From Amycolatopsis viridis (GTDB lineage: Bacteria; Actinomycetota; Actinomycetes; Mycobacteriales; Pseudonocardiaceae): a stretch of 64,000 bases of DNA. This document shows positions 10,944 to 19,791 of the stretch, one piece after another (the stretch's first letter is position 1; every line of letters starts with the position of its first letter). The notes under the pieces were generated by a model. It saw only the letters and a list, made by a program, of their open reading frames with translations. It did not search any database and was not told where the DNA came from. The stretch covers positions 3,720,001 through 3,784,000 of the forward strand of contig NZ_JAANOU010000001.1 in assembly GCF_011758765.1 (NCBI RefSeq), written 5' to 3'. A program made the translations under genes and the position numbers.

Positions 10944-13321
10944 GCCTGGTGACGCGTGGCTACGAGTGCGCGCCGTGGGAACTGCGGTGGCGCGGGCTCG
11001 CGGTCGACCAGCTGCAGCGCACGGAGTCGGCGTTCGCGCTGTCCAACGGGCACATCGGCCTGCGCGGAACCCTGGAGGAGGGTGAGCCGCGCGGTCTGCC
11101 CGGCACCTACCTCAACGGGTACTACGAGGAGCACGAACTCCCCTACGCCGAGGCCGGTTACGGCTATCCGGAGGCCGGGCAGACGGTCGTCAACGTGACC
11201 GACGGCAAGATCATCCGCCTGCTGGTCGAGGACGAGCCGTTCGACATGCGGTACGGCGCCGCCACCGAGCACGACCGCGTGCTCGACTTCCGCACCGGCA
11301 CGCTGACCCGGACCACGGAGTGGTCGTCGCCGACCGGGCGGCAGGTGCGGGTGCGCACGCAGCGGCTGGTGTCGTTCACGCAGCGGGCGGTCGTGGCGAT
11401 CCGGTACGAGGTGGAGCCGCTGGACGGGAAGATGCAGCTGGTGCTGCAATCGGACCTGCTGGCCAACGAGCCGATCGAGACCGACACCACGGACCCGCGG
11501 GTGGCCGCGGCGCTGCAATCGCCGCTGGAGTCGGAGTTCTACCTGGCCGACGGTTACCGCGCAGTGCTGGTGCACCGGACGAAGCGGTCCGGGCTGCGGA
11601 TGGCCGCGGCGATGGACCACCAGATCGAGTCGCCGGACGGCCTGCGCACCGACATCCTCGCCGAGGAGGACCTGGCGCGGCTGAGCATCGCGGTGGACGT
11701 GCCGCAGGGCAAGGTGCTGCGGATGACCAAGTTCGTCGGGTACGGGTGGTCGGCCCAGCGGTCCGTGCCGGCGCTGCGCGCGCAGGTGGACGCGGCACTC
11801 GCCGGGGCGCTGCAAACCGGCTGGGACGGGTTGCTGGCCGAGCAGCGCGCGTTCCTGGACGACTTCTGGGAGACCGCGGACATCGAGATCGACGGCGATC
11901 CCGAGCTGCAGCAGGCGACCCGGTTCGCGTTGTTCCACATCCTGCAGGCCGGGGCCCGCGGCGAGAGCCGGGCGATCCCGGGCAAGGGCCTGACCGGGCC
12001 GGGCTACGACGGGCACGCGTTCTGGGACACCGAGTCGTTCGTGCTGCCCGTGCTGACCTACAGCGTGCCGGAGGCGGCCCGGGACGCCTTGCGGTGGCGG
12101 CATTCCACGTTGCCCAAGGCGCGGGAACGCGCCCGCCAGCTCGGGTTGCGCGGTGCCGCGTTCCCGTGGCGGTCGATCAACGGCGCCGAGTGCTCGGCGT
12201 ACTGGCCGGCGGGCACCGCGGCGTTCCACGTCAGCGCCGACATCGCCGACGCGGTCGCCCGCTACTACTGGGCCACCGGTGACGCGGAGTTCGAGCGGCA
12301 GTGCGGCGCCGAGCTGCTGCTGGAAACGGCGCGGTTGTGGATGTCGCTGGGCCACTTCGACCGGCACGGCCGGTTCCGCATCGACGGGGTGACCGGCCCG
12401 GACGAGTACTCGGCGGTGTCGGACAACAACGTCTACACGAACCTGATGGCGCAGCGGAACCTCCGCGAGGCGGCGGCGTCCTGCGAGCGCGTCCCCGAGG
12501 TTGCGTCGCTGTTCGGGGTGGACGAAACGGAGCTGGGTGGCTGGCGCGAGGCCGCCGAGCGGATGTACGTGCCCTACAACGAAGAACTCGGGGTGCACCC
12601 GCAGTCGGACGGTTTCACCGAGCACCTGGACTGGGATTTCGCCGCCACCCCGCCGGAGAACTACCCGTTGCTGCTGCACTACCCGTACTTCGACCTGTAC
12701 CGCAAACAGGTGGTGAAGCAGGCCGATCTGGTGCTGGCCCTGCACCTGCGCGGTGACGCGTTCACCGCCGAGCAGAAGCGCCGCGACTTCGCCTACTACG
12801 AGGCCCGCACGGTGCGTGACTCGTCCCTGTCCGCCGGCACCCAGGCGGTGATCGCGGCCGAGGTGGGACATCTGGACCTCGCCTACGACTACCTGGCCGA
12901 GGCAGCGCTGACCGATCTGCACGACGTGCACAACAACGTCCGCAATGGACTGCACATGGCGTCGCTGGCCGGGGCGTGGCTGGGCGTGGTCGCCGGGTTC
13001 GGCGGGATGCGCGACCACGACGGGAAGCTCACCTTCGCGCCGCGGCTGCCGCCGGCGCTGGACCGCATCGAGTTCCGGATGTGCTTCCGCGGCAGCCGGT
13101 TCGCGGTGGAGATCCACTCCGACAGCGCCACCTACCGGCTGCTGTCGGGCAAGCCGGTGGAGATCCGGCACCACGGCGAGCCGATGTCGGTCACCGAGGA
13201 GCCGGCCACCCGGCCGGTCCCGGAGATCGATCCCGGCCCGGCACCGCACCAGCCGAGCGGCCGCGCGCCGGTGCACCGCGACCCCGGCCGGGTGCGGCGC
13301 AACCTCGCCGCGTCCTGCTGA
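10940..13321 (+). CDS. GH65 family disaccharide phosphorylase
   Basis: 793 residues, the usual GH65 length. The N-terminal beta-sandwich precedes an (alpha/alpha)6 barrel containing GKGLTGPGYDGHAFWDTESF. The catalytic acid is Glu489 in the TGPDEYSAVSDNNVYTN motif, and the phosphate-contact segment is DSSLSAGTQAVIAAEVGH. The enzyme would split an alpha-linked glucose disaccharide (maltose, trehalose, kojibiose or nigerose) with phosphate to give beta-glucose-1-phosphate and glucose. The upstream overlapping pgmB then feeds this into glycolysis. The exact sugar cannot be read from sequence. The last ~45 residues are a Pro/Arg-rich tail beyond the usual domain. Confidence 0.92.
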   Translation: MSLVTRGYECAPWELRWRGLAVDQLQRTESAFALSNGHIGLRGTLEEGEPRGLPGTYLNGYYEEHELPYAEAGYGYPEAGQTVVNVTDGKIIRLLVEDEPFDMRYGAATEHDRVLDFRTGTLTRTTEWSSPTGRQVRVRTQRLVSFTQRAVVAIRYEVEPLDGKMQLVLQSDLLANEPIETDTTDPRVAAALQSPLESEFYLADGYRAVLVHRTKRSGLRMAAAMDHQIESPDGLRTDILAEEDLARLSIAVDVPQGKVLRMTKFVGYGWSAQRSVPALRAQVDAALAGALQTGWDGLLAEQRAFLDDFWETADIEIDGDPELQQATRFALFHILQAGARGESRAIPGKGLTGPGYDGHAFWDTESFVLPVLTYSVPEAARDALRWRHSTLPKARERARQLGLRGAAFPWRSINGAECSAYWPAGTAAFHVSADIADAVARYYWATGDAEFERQCGAELLLETARLWMSLGHFDRHGRFRIDGVTGPDEYSAVSDNNVYTNLMAQRNLREAAASCERVPEVASLFGVDETELGGWREAAERMYVPYNEELGVHPQSDGFTEHLDWDFAATPPENYPLLLHYPYFDLYRKQVVKQADLVLALHLRGDAFTAEQKRRDFAYYEARTVRDSSLSAGTQAVIAAEVGHLDLAYDYLAEAALTDLHDVHNNVRNGLHMASLAGAWLGVVAGFGGMRDHDGKLTFAPRLPPALDRIEFRMCFRGSRFAVEIHSDSATYRLLSGKPVEIRHHGEPMSVTEEPATRPVPEIDPGPAPHQPSGRAPVHRDPGRVRRNLAASC

Positions 13322-13337
13322 CGACCGGGTGATCAGC

Positions 13338-13360
13338 GGTCTCCCCGCCGCGGGGAGACC
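13338..13360. terminator. Terminator hairpin between convergent genes
   Basis: A 10-bp stem (GGTCTCCCCG / CGGGGAGACC) with a 3-base loop lies 17 bases after the GH65 stop and 6 bases from the stop of the convergent DUF2945 gene. It is symmetric, so it could serve both. Confidence 0.75.
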
Positions 13361-13366
13361 CGCCGG

Positions 13367-13576
13367 TCAGTCCGCCGGGTGCAGTTTGTCCGGCTTGTGC
13401 ACCGCCGTCCGGCCGGACTTCTCGCTCCGCACCAGGTACTGCGGGTTGTCCTCGGACGCCCGTACCTGGCGCCCGCCGGCGTGGGTGTCCTCGGTGATCT
13501 TCTGCTCGACGGTGCCGACCGAGCTCTCGTTGCCGGCGTCCCAGCGGACGCGGTCGCCCTTCTTGAACTCCGTCAT
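13367..13576 (-). CDS. DUF2945 family small protein
   Basis: 69 residues. It opens with FKKGDRVRWDAGNESSVGTV and continues with a VEQKITEDTHAGGRQVRASED segment and a C-terminal YLVRSEKSGRTAVHKPDKL, the full DUF2945 pattern (a small beta-barrel, hypervirulence-associated or TUDOR-like). Such a fold suggests nucleic acid or protein binding; the exact role is unknown. The ATG at 13576 has a strong GGGAGGG site 5 bases ahead. It follows the DUF3140 gene by 11 bases, the two forming one small operon. Confidence 0.9.
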   Translation of the reverse strand: MTEFKKGDRVRWDAGNESSVGTVEQKITEDTHAGGRQVRASEDNPQYLVRSEKSGRTAVHKPDKLHPAD

Positions 13577-13587
13577 CGTCCCTCCCG

Positions 13588-13944
13588 TCACCGGAGCGGG
13601 TCGTGGCCCCAGTTCATCAGCGAATACCGCCATTTCGTCTCCGTGACGTCACCGGAGGGCCGCTGGGCGCGGTGCCGGTGGAGGTAACCGAGCACCTTCC
13701 GCATGTGCTGGTAGTCCTCGTCGCCGAGGTCGTCCCGCTTGCTCCGCAGGATCTGCACGATCCGCCGGCCCGAGGAGTGCCCGACGGACTCCCCGCCACC
13801 GTCGTGCTGGCCCGCCTGCTTCGATTCGTCCGTCTCGAGCCAGTCCTCCAACTCCTTCGGCGTCATGTTCACTTCGTCGCGGAACCGGCGCCAGATCTCG
13901 TCCGTGTCGTTCGTGTCGCCTTTGTCGTCCGTGTCGTCGTCCAT
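13588..13944 (-). CDS. DUF3140 family protein
   Basis: 118 residues. The DUF3140 signatures are clear: VNMTPKELEDWLETDESK, then SVGHSSGRRIVQILRSK, then HMRKVLGYLHRHRAQRPSGD and the end WRYSLMNWGHDPL. Function is unknown. It is predicted cytosolic, helical and basic in the middle, so DNA binding is possible. It lies directly upstream of DUF2945; the two are often seen together in actinobacterial stress gene groups. A GGGTAC hexamer sits 13 bases before the ATG, but its upstream half does not fit a SigB-type promoter well. Confidence 0.9.
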   Translation of the reverse strand: MDDDTDDKGDTNDTDEIWRRFRDEVNMTPKELEDWLETDESKQAGQHDGGGESVGHSSGRRIVQILRSKRDDLGDEDYQHMRKVLGYLHRHRAQRPSGDVTETKWRYSLMNWGHDPLR

Positions 13945-13984
13945 CGCGACCGGGTACCCGATCCGTCCGGCTCCGCACCCGCGC

Positions 13985-14158
13985 TCAGTCGGGCGGTTCG
14001 GGCACCCCCTCCGCGGGCTCGACCTCCTCCGAGTTCGGGGGCGTCTCGACGTCCTCGGTGGGACCGAGGTCCAGGTCGGGGTGCCGCACGTCGGGGAAGT
14101 CCGGGGACAGCGGCGGTTCCGGGCTGACCTGCTTCTTCTCGTCGTCCTTGTCGGTCAT
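13985..14158 (-). CDS. Small acidic Pro/Glu-rich protein, 57 aa
   Basis: An ATG at 14158 opens a 57-residue frame ending in TGA at 13985-13987. It begins MTDKDDEKKQVSPEPPLSPD and ends EEVEPAEGVPEPPD, so it is very acidic and proline-rich and probably disordered. Third-position GC is high throughout, as expected of a translated frame here. No strong Shine-Dalgarno is visible. It fills an otherwise empty 240-base gap between fpg/nei and DUF3140 on the same strand. It may be a real small stress-group protein; the evidence is moderate. Confidence 0.5.
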   Translation of the reverse strand: MTDKDDEKKQVSPEPPLSPDFPDVRHPDLDLGPTEDVETPPNSEEVEPAEGVPEPPD

Positions 14159-14188
14159 GGCACCGGCTTACCCCGTTTCGGCCCGCTG

Positions 14189-14965
14189 TCAACCGGGTTG
14201 GCAGCGCGGGCACCAGACCGTGCCGCGGCCACCGGCCCGGCCGTGCTCGAGCGTCGCGCCGCATCGCGGGCACGATCCGGAGGGCTCGTCGCGGCGACCG
14301 GTGAGCCAGCTCTTGCGTGGCGGCACCCGTTCCGCCTGCACCGCCGCGCGCAGCACCGCGCGCATTTCCCGGTACAGGGCGTCGGCCGCCGCCCGGTCCA
14401 GGTCGGCCGCGGGGGTGTGCGGGTTGAGCCGTGCCCGCCACAGGATCTCGTCGACCAGCAGGTTTCCCAGGCCGCCGAGGACGGACTGGTCGGTGAGCAG
14501 CGGCTTGAGCTGCCGGCGGCGGCCGAGCAGTTCGCGGAACCGGTCCTGGCCCACCGCCAGCGCGTCCGGTCCGGTGTCCGCGAGCAGCCGGTCGAGTTCC
14601 GCGTCGTCGGCGGCCAGGCGCAGGCCCTGGAGCTTGCGCATGTCGCGGTAACGCAGCTCGCCGTCGTCGAACGCGAAGATCACCCGGTCGTGCCGCTCCC
14701 GGTCCCCGGTCTCCCACCGCAGCGATCCGGTCATGCCGAAGTGCAGCACGACCGTCTCCGGGCGGTCCACCACCGGCGCGATCAGCCACTTGCCGAGCCG
14801 CCGTGGCTCGCCGAACCGGCGCCCGGTGAGCGTGTCCCGCAGCCGGCGGCCGGTCACACCCCGCAGGACGCCCGCGTCGAGCGTCGTGACCTCGGTGATG
14901 CGCTTGCCTGCCGCGTGCCGGGTGAGAACCCGGCGGAACCCTTCGACGTCCGGCAGTTCGGGCAT
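14189..14965 (-). CDS. Fpg/Nei family DNA glycosylase/AP lyase
   Basis: 258 residues, slightly short for the family (270-290). The mature start PELPDVEGFRRVL supplies the catalytic Pro2 and Glu3, and Lys lies in RRLGKWLIA. The H2TH region reads LLTDQSVLGGLGNLLVDEILWRARLNP. The C-terminal zinc finger is CPRC-x17-CPRC with the conserved Arg in GRGTVWCPRC. It removes oxidised bases from DNA and nicks the abasic site. The start at 14965 is fixed by the obligatory MPEL. Fpg (8-oxoG) and Nei (oxidised pyrimidine) activity cannot be separated here. Confidence 0.92.
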   Translation of the reverse strand: MPELPDVEGFRRVLTRHAAGKRITEVTTLDAGVLRGVTGRRLRDTLTGRRFGEPRRLGKWLIAPVVDRPETVVLHFGMTGSLRWETGDRERHDRVIFAFDDGELRYRDMRKLQGLRLAADDAELDRLLADTGPDALAVGQDRFRELLGRRRQLKPLLTDQSVLGGLGNLLVDEILWRARLNPHTPAADLDRAAADALYREMRAVLRAAVQAERVPPRKSWLTGRRDEPSGSCPRCGATLEHGRAGGRGTVWCPRCQPG

Positions 14966-15015
14966 ACCGGAGCGTTCCCCGCGGGGAGCTGGCCGAAACC
15001 CGAATTCATCGCGCG

Positions 15016-15044
15016 TTGATTTCTGCGCACCGGCTTGGCATGCT
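15016..15044 (+). promoter_or_regulatory. SigA-type promoter for a leaderless gene
   Basis: TTGATT (15016-15021), exactly 17 bases, then CATGCT (15039-15044). The ATG begins 7 bases after the -10, so transcription should start on or next to the start codon. Confidence 0.55.
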
Positions 15045-15050
15045 GATCGC

Positions 15051-15431
15051 ATGGTGTTGTCGAAGAAGGTCGCCAGGTTCAACCGCGTCGCGACCAACCG
15101 CGTGCTCGGGCCACTGAGCATGTGGCTGCCCGGGTTCGCCATGATCGTCCACCGCGGCCGCCGGTCCGGGCGGACCTACCGGACTCCGGTGAAGACCTTC
15201 CGGGTGGCGGACAGTCTCGTCGTGGCCCTGACCTACGGCCCGGACGCCGACTGGGTCCGCAACGTCCTGGCAGCCGGCGGGTGCGAGATCGAGACGCGCA
15301 CGCGGATCATCAAGGCGACCCGCCCCAGGGTGGTGCGCGACGAACGACGGACGACCATGCCGCCCGGCGTCCGCCACATCCTCGGCGCCGTCGGGGTGAC
15401 CGAGTTCCTGTTCCTCGACCGGGTCAGCTGA
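15051..15431 (+). CDS. F420-dependent nitroreductase-family protein (DDN/DUF385-like)
   Basis: 126 residues. The deazaflavin-dependent nitroreductase fold is indicated by GPLSMWLPGFAMIVHRGRRSGR followed by TYRTPVKTF, a short LVVALTYGPDADWVRNVLAAG core and a C-terminal beta strand. The GRRSGRxYRTPV stretch binds the F420 phosphate tail in this family. It would reduce quinones or nitro compounds with F420H2; the substrate is unknown. The gene appears leaderless (promoter at 15016-15044). Its 3' end overlaps the stop of the convergent LLM oxidoreductase by 8 bp. Confidence 0.87.
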   Translation: MVLSKKVARFNRVATNRVLGPLSMWLPGFAMIVHRGRRSGRTYRTPVKTFRVADSLVVALTYGPDADWVRNVLAAGGCEIETRTRIIKATRPRVVRDERRTTMPPGVRHILGAVGVTEFLFLDRVS

Positions 15432-16464
15432 GCAGTTCCCGCAGCTCGCCGACGACCACGGCGCGGCGAGCCGGGTCGGGGTCGAGGAACGTGAGCTGCA
15501 GGGTGGTGACCCCGGCCTCGCGCAGGGCGGCCAGCCGCTCCCGCACGTACCCCTTCGGGCCGACCAGGCAGATGGCCCGCAGCAGGTCGAGCGGGACGGC
15601 CGCAGCGGCCTCCTCCTTCTTGCCGTCGAGGTAGAGGTCCTGGATCAGCTTGGCCTCCGCCTCATAGCCGTAGCGGCAGGCCAGCTCGGTGTAGAAGTTC
15701 TTGCCGCGGGCGCCCATGCCGCCGACGTAGAGGGCCACCACCGGCCGGACCCAGTCGAGCATCCCGCCGACGTCCTCACCGATCGCCACCGGCACGCCGA
15801 CGGCGACGTCGAGCTCGCCCAGGGACGGGTCGCGCTTGGCCCTGCCCTCGGCGAGCGCCTCGCCCCACACCTCGGCGGCCCGCTCCGGGTGGAAGAAGAT
15901 CGGCTGCCAGCCCTCCGCGATTTCCGCGGTCAGCGCCACGTTCTTCGGGCCGATCGCGGCGATCTGGACCGGGATCCGCTCCCGCACCGGGTGGTTGATG
16001 ATCTTCAGCGGCTTGCCCAGACCGGTGCCCTGGTCCGCCGGCAGCGGGATCTGGTAGTGCTTGCCGTCGTGCACGACGCGCTCCCGCCGCCACACCTGGC
16101 GGCAGATCTCCACGATCTCGCGCGTGCGGCCCAGCGGCGCGTCGTAGCGCACCCCGTGGAAGCCCTCGACGACCTGCGGCCCGGACGCCCCGATGCCGAG
16201 GATGAACCGGCCGCCGGACACGAAGTCCAGGCCCGCCGCCGTCATGGCGGTCAGCGTCGGCGTCCGCGTGTAAATCTGCAGGATGCCCGAGGCCAGCTGG
16301 ACCCGCTCGGTCTTGGCCGCGAGGTAGCCGAGCTGGCTGACCGCGTCGAACGAATAGGCCTCGGGGACGGTGACGACGTCGAGCCCGGCCTTCTCCAGCT
16401 CGACCACGTCCCGGACGCTCTCGGCGAACCCGCCGGAGTAGTTGATCTGGGTGCCGATCCGCAT
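15424..16464 (-). CDS. LLM-class F420-dependent oxidoreductase
   Basis: 346 residues with the bacterial luciferase-like TIM barrel. It starts RIGTQINYSGGFAESVRDVVELEKAGLDVVTVPE, then carries YLAAKTERVQLASGILQIYTRTP, FVSGGRFILGIGASGPQVVEGFHG and GRTREIVEICRQVWRRE, all standard for F420-dependent LLM enzymes. It probably oxidises an alcohol or reduces an enone with F420; the substrate is unknown. The ATG at 16464 has AAAGGTGG 8 bases ahead. It is convergent with another F420-type gene, with which it overlaps by 8 bp; the two need not be functionally linked. Confidence 0.9.
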   Translation of the reverse strand: MRIGTQINYSGGFAESVRDVVELEKAGLDVVTVPEAYSFDAVSQLGYLAAKTERVQLASGILQIYTRTPTLTAMTAAGLDFVSGGRFILGIGASGPQVVEGFHGVRYDAPLGRTREIVEICRQVWRRERVVHDGKHYQIPLPADQGTGLGKPLKIINHPVRERIPVQIAAIGPKNVALTAEIAEGWQPIFFHPERAAEVWGEALAEGRAKRDPSLGELDVAVGVPVAIGEDVGGMLDWVRPVVALYVGGMGARGKNFYTELACRYGYEAEAKLIQDLYLDGKKEEAAAAVPLDLLRAICLVGPKGYVRERLAALREAGVTTLQLTFLDPDPARRAVVVGELRELLS

Positions 16465-16510
16465 CGATGCCACCTTTGCTTCTAAGCGTGCGCTTACCTC
16501 GAGCGCCACA

Positions 16511-18142
16511 CTACCGGCTGGTAATCCAGTCCGAAACCACCCGGTCCAGAACGGGCAGCGGGAGAATCCCGTGCCCCAGCACCACGTCGTGGAAGTCCCG
16601 GACGTCGAACCGCTCGCCCAGCGCGCGCTCGGCACCGGCCCGGATCCGCCGGATCTCCAGCCGCCCGACCGCGTACGACAACGCCGGCCCCGGGCAGCCG
16701 AGGTAGCGGTCGACCTCCTCGGCGATCTCCACCTCGGCCATCGGCGTGTGCTCCCGCAGGTAGTCCACCGCCCGCTGCCGGGACCAGCCCAGCGCGTGCA
16801 GCCCGGTGTCCACCACCAGGCGGCCGGCGCGCATCGCGTCCTGGGTCAGCATGCCCAGCCGCGCCACCTCATCGGAGTACAGGCCCATCTCGTCGGCCAG
16901 CCGCTCGGCGTAGAGGCCCCAGCCCTCGGTGTAGGCGTTGACCTCGGCGATCCGGCGCAGCAGGGGCAGGTCCAGCTGCTGCGCGAGCGAGATCTGGAGG
17001 TGGTGGCCGGGGATCGCCTCGTGGAAGGCGACCGCCTCGCCGACGTGCCGCAGCCGTTCCGGTGCCTGCACCGTGCTGGCGTAGTAGACGCCCGGCCGGG
17101 AGCCGTCCAGCGCCGGTTCAATGTAGTAGGCGATCGTGCCCGCACCGGCCTCGGTCGCCGGTACCGGCCGCACCTCGCACCGCGCCGACGGGATCGTCCG
17201 GAACCACCGGGGCGCCGCGACCTCCGCCCTGGCGATCGCCGCACGCGCGGCGGCCAGCAGTTCCTCGCCGCTGCCCCAGCGCAACGCGGGATCGGTGCGC
17301 AGCCGGTGGAAGATCTCCGCCAGGTCCGTGGTGCCGAACACGCGGCGGCCGACCGCCCGGAACTCGCCGGCCAGGTCGGCGATCAGGGCGAGCCCGATGT
17401 CGTGCAGTTCCTGCGCGGTGCGCCCGGTGGTGGTGTGCGCCCGGATCAGCCCGGCGTACCGGGGCAGACCGCCGGGCTGCCAGCACAGGCCCGGCTCGTC
17501 CGCGGGCCGGGCACGCGCCCGCAGCTCACCGGCGAGGAACTCGCGGTAGCGGACCAGGGCGGGCCGCACCGACCCGGCCAGCAGTGCGTCCCGCTCGGCG
17601 GCCAGCGCGCCGGACCCGACATCCAGGCGCAACGGCGCAACCCCGGGCGCGGCCAGCAACCGGTCGAAGTAGCCGATCGCCCCATCCACCAGGAAACCCG
17701 GCGGCGTGAGGCCGCCGGACTGCCGCTCGATCACCTGGTCCACCAGGGCCGGCACGGCGGCGAGCCGGGCGAGGAAACCGCGGGCCCGGCCGGGGCCGGT
17801 CAGCTCGATCATCGGCAGCGTCATCAGCACCAGCTGGACCGGCGCGGTGAACGCGTCGCTGACGGCGAACTCGGGAAGCCGCGCGTCGAGGAGGTCGACA
17901 GCCGCCCGGGCCTGCTGGACGACGACGTCGCGCGTCACCGCCTCACCGGGCCCGGCCGGCTCGGCCGCCCCGGCACGGGCGGCGAGATCCAGACAGGCGG
18001 CCCGGTGGCGCGCCTGCGCCTGCGCGCTCACATCCGGCAGCCGGTCGTGGTCCCCCGGCAGGCCGAGCACGGACGCACGCAGCGGATCGGCCGCCAGCAG
18101 CCGGCCGGTGAGCTCCTCGCCGAGCGCGTCCACCTCGCTCAC
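16511..18142 (-). CDS. DUF885 family protein (copy 2 of a tandem pair)
   Basis: 543 residues. The family hallmark HEAIPGHHLQ lies in the second half, within VAFHEAIPGHHLQISLAQQL, and it suggests a metallohydrolase or peptidase-like centre; the substrate is not established. The C-terminal block MRAGRLVVDTGLHALGWSRQRAVDYL is shared nearly verbatim with the neighbouring gene. It begins at a GTG overlapping the upstream DUF885 stop (GTGA), so the two are coupled. The N-terminal domain is more diverged than the C-terminal one, which fits an old tandem duplication with a conserved active half. Confidence 0.87.
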   Translation of the reverse strand: MSEVDALGEELTGRLLAADPLRASVLGLPGDHDRLPDVSAQAQARHRAACLDLAARAGAAEPAGPGEAVTRDVVVQQARAAVDLLDARLPEFAVSDAFTAPVQLVLMTLPMIELTGPGRARGFLARLAAVPALVDQVIERQSGGLTPPGFLVDGAIGYFDRLLAAPGVAPLRLDVGSGALAAERDALLAGSVRPALVRYREFLAGELRARARPADEPGLCWQPGGLPRYAGLIRAHTTTGRTAQELHDIGLALIADLAGEFRAVGRRVFGTTDLAEIFHRLRTDPALRWGSGEELLAAARAAIARAEVAAPRWFRTIPSARCEVRPVPATEAGAGTIAYYIEPALDGSRPGVYYASTVQAPERLRHVGEAVAFHEAIPGHHLQISLAQQLDLPLLRRIAEVNAYTEGWGLYAERLADEMGLYSDEVARLGMLTQDAMRAGRLVVDTGLHALGWSRQRAVDYLREHTPMAEVEIAEEVDRYLGCPGPALSYAVGRLEIRRIRAGAERALGERFDVRDFHDVVLGHGILPLPVLDRVVSDWITSR

Positions 18143-19791
18143 GGTCGCGCGATCCAGTCGTCCACCACACCCTCCAGCACCGACAGGGGCAGCGCGCCGC
18201 CACCGAGGACCAGGTCGTGGAAGGCGCGGATGTCGAACCGCTCCCCCAGCGCCCGCTCGGCCTTCGCCCGCACGCGCTGGATCTCCAGGCGCCCCACCAT
18301 GTACGACAGCGCCTGCCCGGGGTAGGCGATGTAGCGGTCCACTTCGGACTCGATCTCCACCTGCGGCATCGGGGTGTTCTCCCGCAGGTAGTCCACCGCC
18401 TGCTGCCGCGACCACCCCAGCGCGTGCAGCCCGGTGTCCACCACCAGGCGGCCGGCCCGCATCGAGTCCATGGTGAGCATGCCGAGCAGTGCCACGTCGT
18501 CGGAGTACAGGCCCATCTCGGCGGCCAGCCGCTCGGCGTAGAGGCCCCAGCCCTCGGCGTAGGCGGTGAAGTCACCGATCCGGCGCAGCAGCGGCAGATC
18601 CGTCAGCGTCAGCGCGGTGGAGAGCTGGAAGTGGTGACCGGGGATGGCTTCGTGGAAGGCCATCACCTCGGCGGCGTGCCGGAACCGTTCGGTCACGTCG
18701 TGGGTGTTGGCGAAGTAGATCCCGGGCCGCGACCCGTCGACGGCCGGTTGCAGGTAGAACGCGGGCGGCGCGCCGGGCGCCTCGGCCGCCGGCACCGGCT
18801 CCACCACCCACGGGTGCGGCGGGATGCGGCCGAACCAGCGCGGCGCGGCCTCCTCGGCCCGGGCGATCGCCGCCCGGGCGGTGTCGAGCAGTTCCCCGGC
18901 ACTGCCCCACCGCAGCTGCGGATCGGTGCGCAGCCGGTGGAAGATCTCGGCCAGATCGGTGGTGCCGAACACGCGCGAGCCGATCTCGCGGTACTCACCG
19001 GCCAGGTCGGCGATGATGCCCACGCCGGTTTCGTGCAGCTCGTCCGGGGTGCGATCGGTCGTGGTGTGCGTGCGGGCGAGGGCGGTGTAGATCGCCTCGC
19101 CGTCGGGCAGCCAGCACACGCCGGGCTTCTCCGGCGGGCGCCCGTGCGGCGCGATACCGGTGAGCGCGTCCCGGTAGGCGGCGAACGCGGGCCGCACCAC
19201 CTCGGCGAGCACGCGGTCCCGTTCGCGGGCGAAGTCCTCGCTCGGCGCGGGCTGGCGCAGCAGCGGGTCGGAGCCGGGCTCGGCCAGGTAGCGGTCCAGG
19301 TGCGCGATCGCGGCGCGGACCAGGTGCTCGACCGGGACCCGTCCGGCGGCCACGCCGGCGCGGTGCCGGGCGGCGGCCTGCTCCAGGTAGCGCGGGATGT
19401 CCGCCAGCCGGGTGAGGTGCCGGCGGCCGTGCTCGTCGTCGGGCACGCCGATCATCGGCAGGATCGTCAGCAGGCCGACCGCGGGGGCGACGAAGATGTC
19501 GCTGATGGTGAACTCGACCGCGTGCGTGTCCAGCCGGTCCAGGTGACCGCGCGCCTGCGTCAGCACAACGTCCCGGGTCACCCGGTCCTCGGCGCTCAGC
19601 CCGGCCGGGTCGATCGCCTCGGCGCGCCGCACGAAGTCGGCGAGCCGGTCGCGGTGGGCGGCCTCGGCCTCCTCGCCGAGATCGCCGATCCCGTCCCGGG
19701 CGGATTCCAGCCCGAGTGCCGCCGGCCACAGCGGTTCGGCGTCGAACAGGGCTTCCACGAACTCGTCGGCGAGCTTCACGACCTCGGTCAT
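18139..19791 (-). CDS. DUF885 family protein (copy 1 of a tandem pair)
   Basis: 550 residues, collinear with the next gene. HEAIPGHHFQLSTALTLTDL marks the presumed metal site. FGTTDLAEIFHRLRTDPQLRWGS and ALGWSRQQAVDYLRENTPM are shared with the paralogue. No signal peptide is seen, so it is probably cytosolic. The start at 19791 has no strong ribosome site. It is the first gene of a two-gene operon and diverges from the HTH/Pro-rich gene at 19908. DUF885 proteins are sometimes described as peptidase-like; a dipeptidase role here is inference. Confidence 0.87.
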   Translation of the reverse strand: MTEVVKLADEFVEALFDAEPLWPAALGLESARDGIGDLGEEAEAAHRDRLADFVRRAEAIDPAGLSAEDRVTRDVVLTQARGHLDRLDTHAVEFTISDIFVAPAVGLLTILPMIGVPDDEHGRRHLTRLADIPRYLEQAAARHRAGVAAGRVPVEHLVRAAIAHLDRYLAEPGSDPLLRQPAPSEDFARERDRVLAEVVRPAFAAYRDALTGIAPHGRPPEKPGVCWLPDGEAIYTALARTHTTTDRTPDELHETGVGIIADLAGEYREIGSRVFGTTDLAEIFHRLRTDPQLRWGSAGELLDTARAAIARAEEAAPRWFGRIPPHPWVVEPVPAAEAPGAPPAFYLQPAVDGSRPGIYFANTHDVTERFRHAAEVMAFHEAIPGHHFQLSTALTLTDLPLLRRIGDFTAYAEGWGLYAERLAAEMGLYSDDVALLGMLTMDSMRAGRLVVDTGLHALGWSRQQAVDYLRENTPMPQVEIESEVDRYIAYPGQALSYMVGRLEIQRVRAKAERALGERFDIRAFHDLVLGGGALPLSVLEGVVDDWIARP

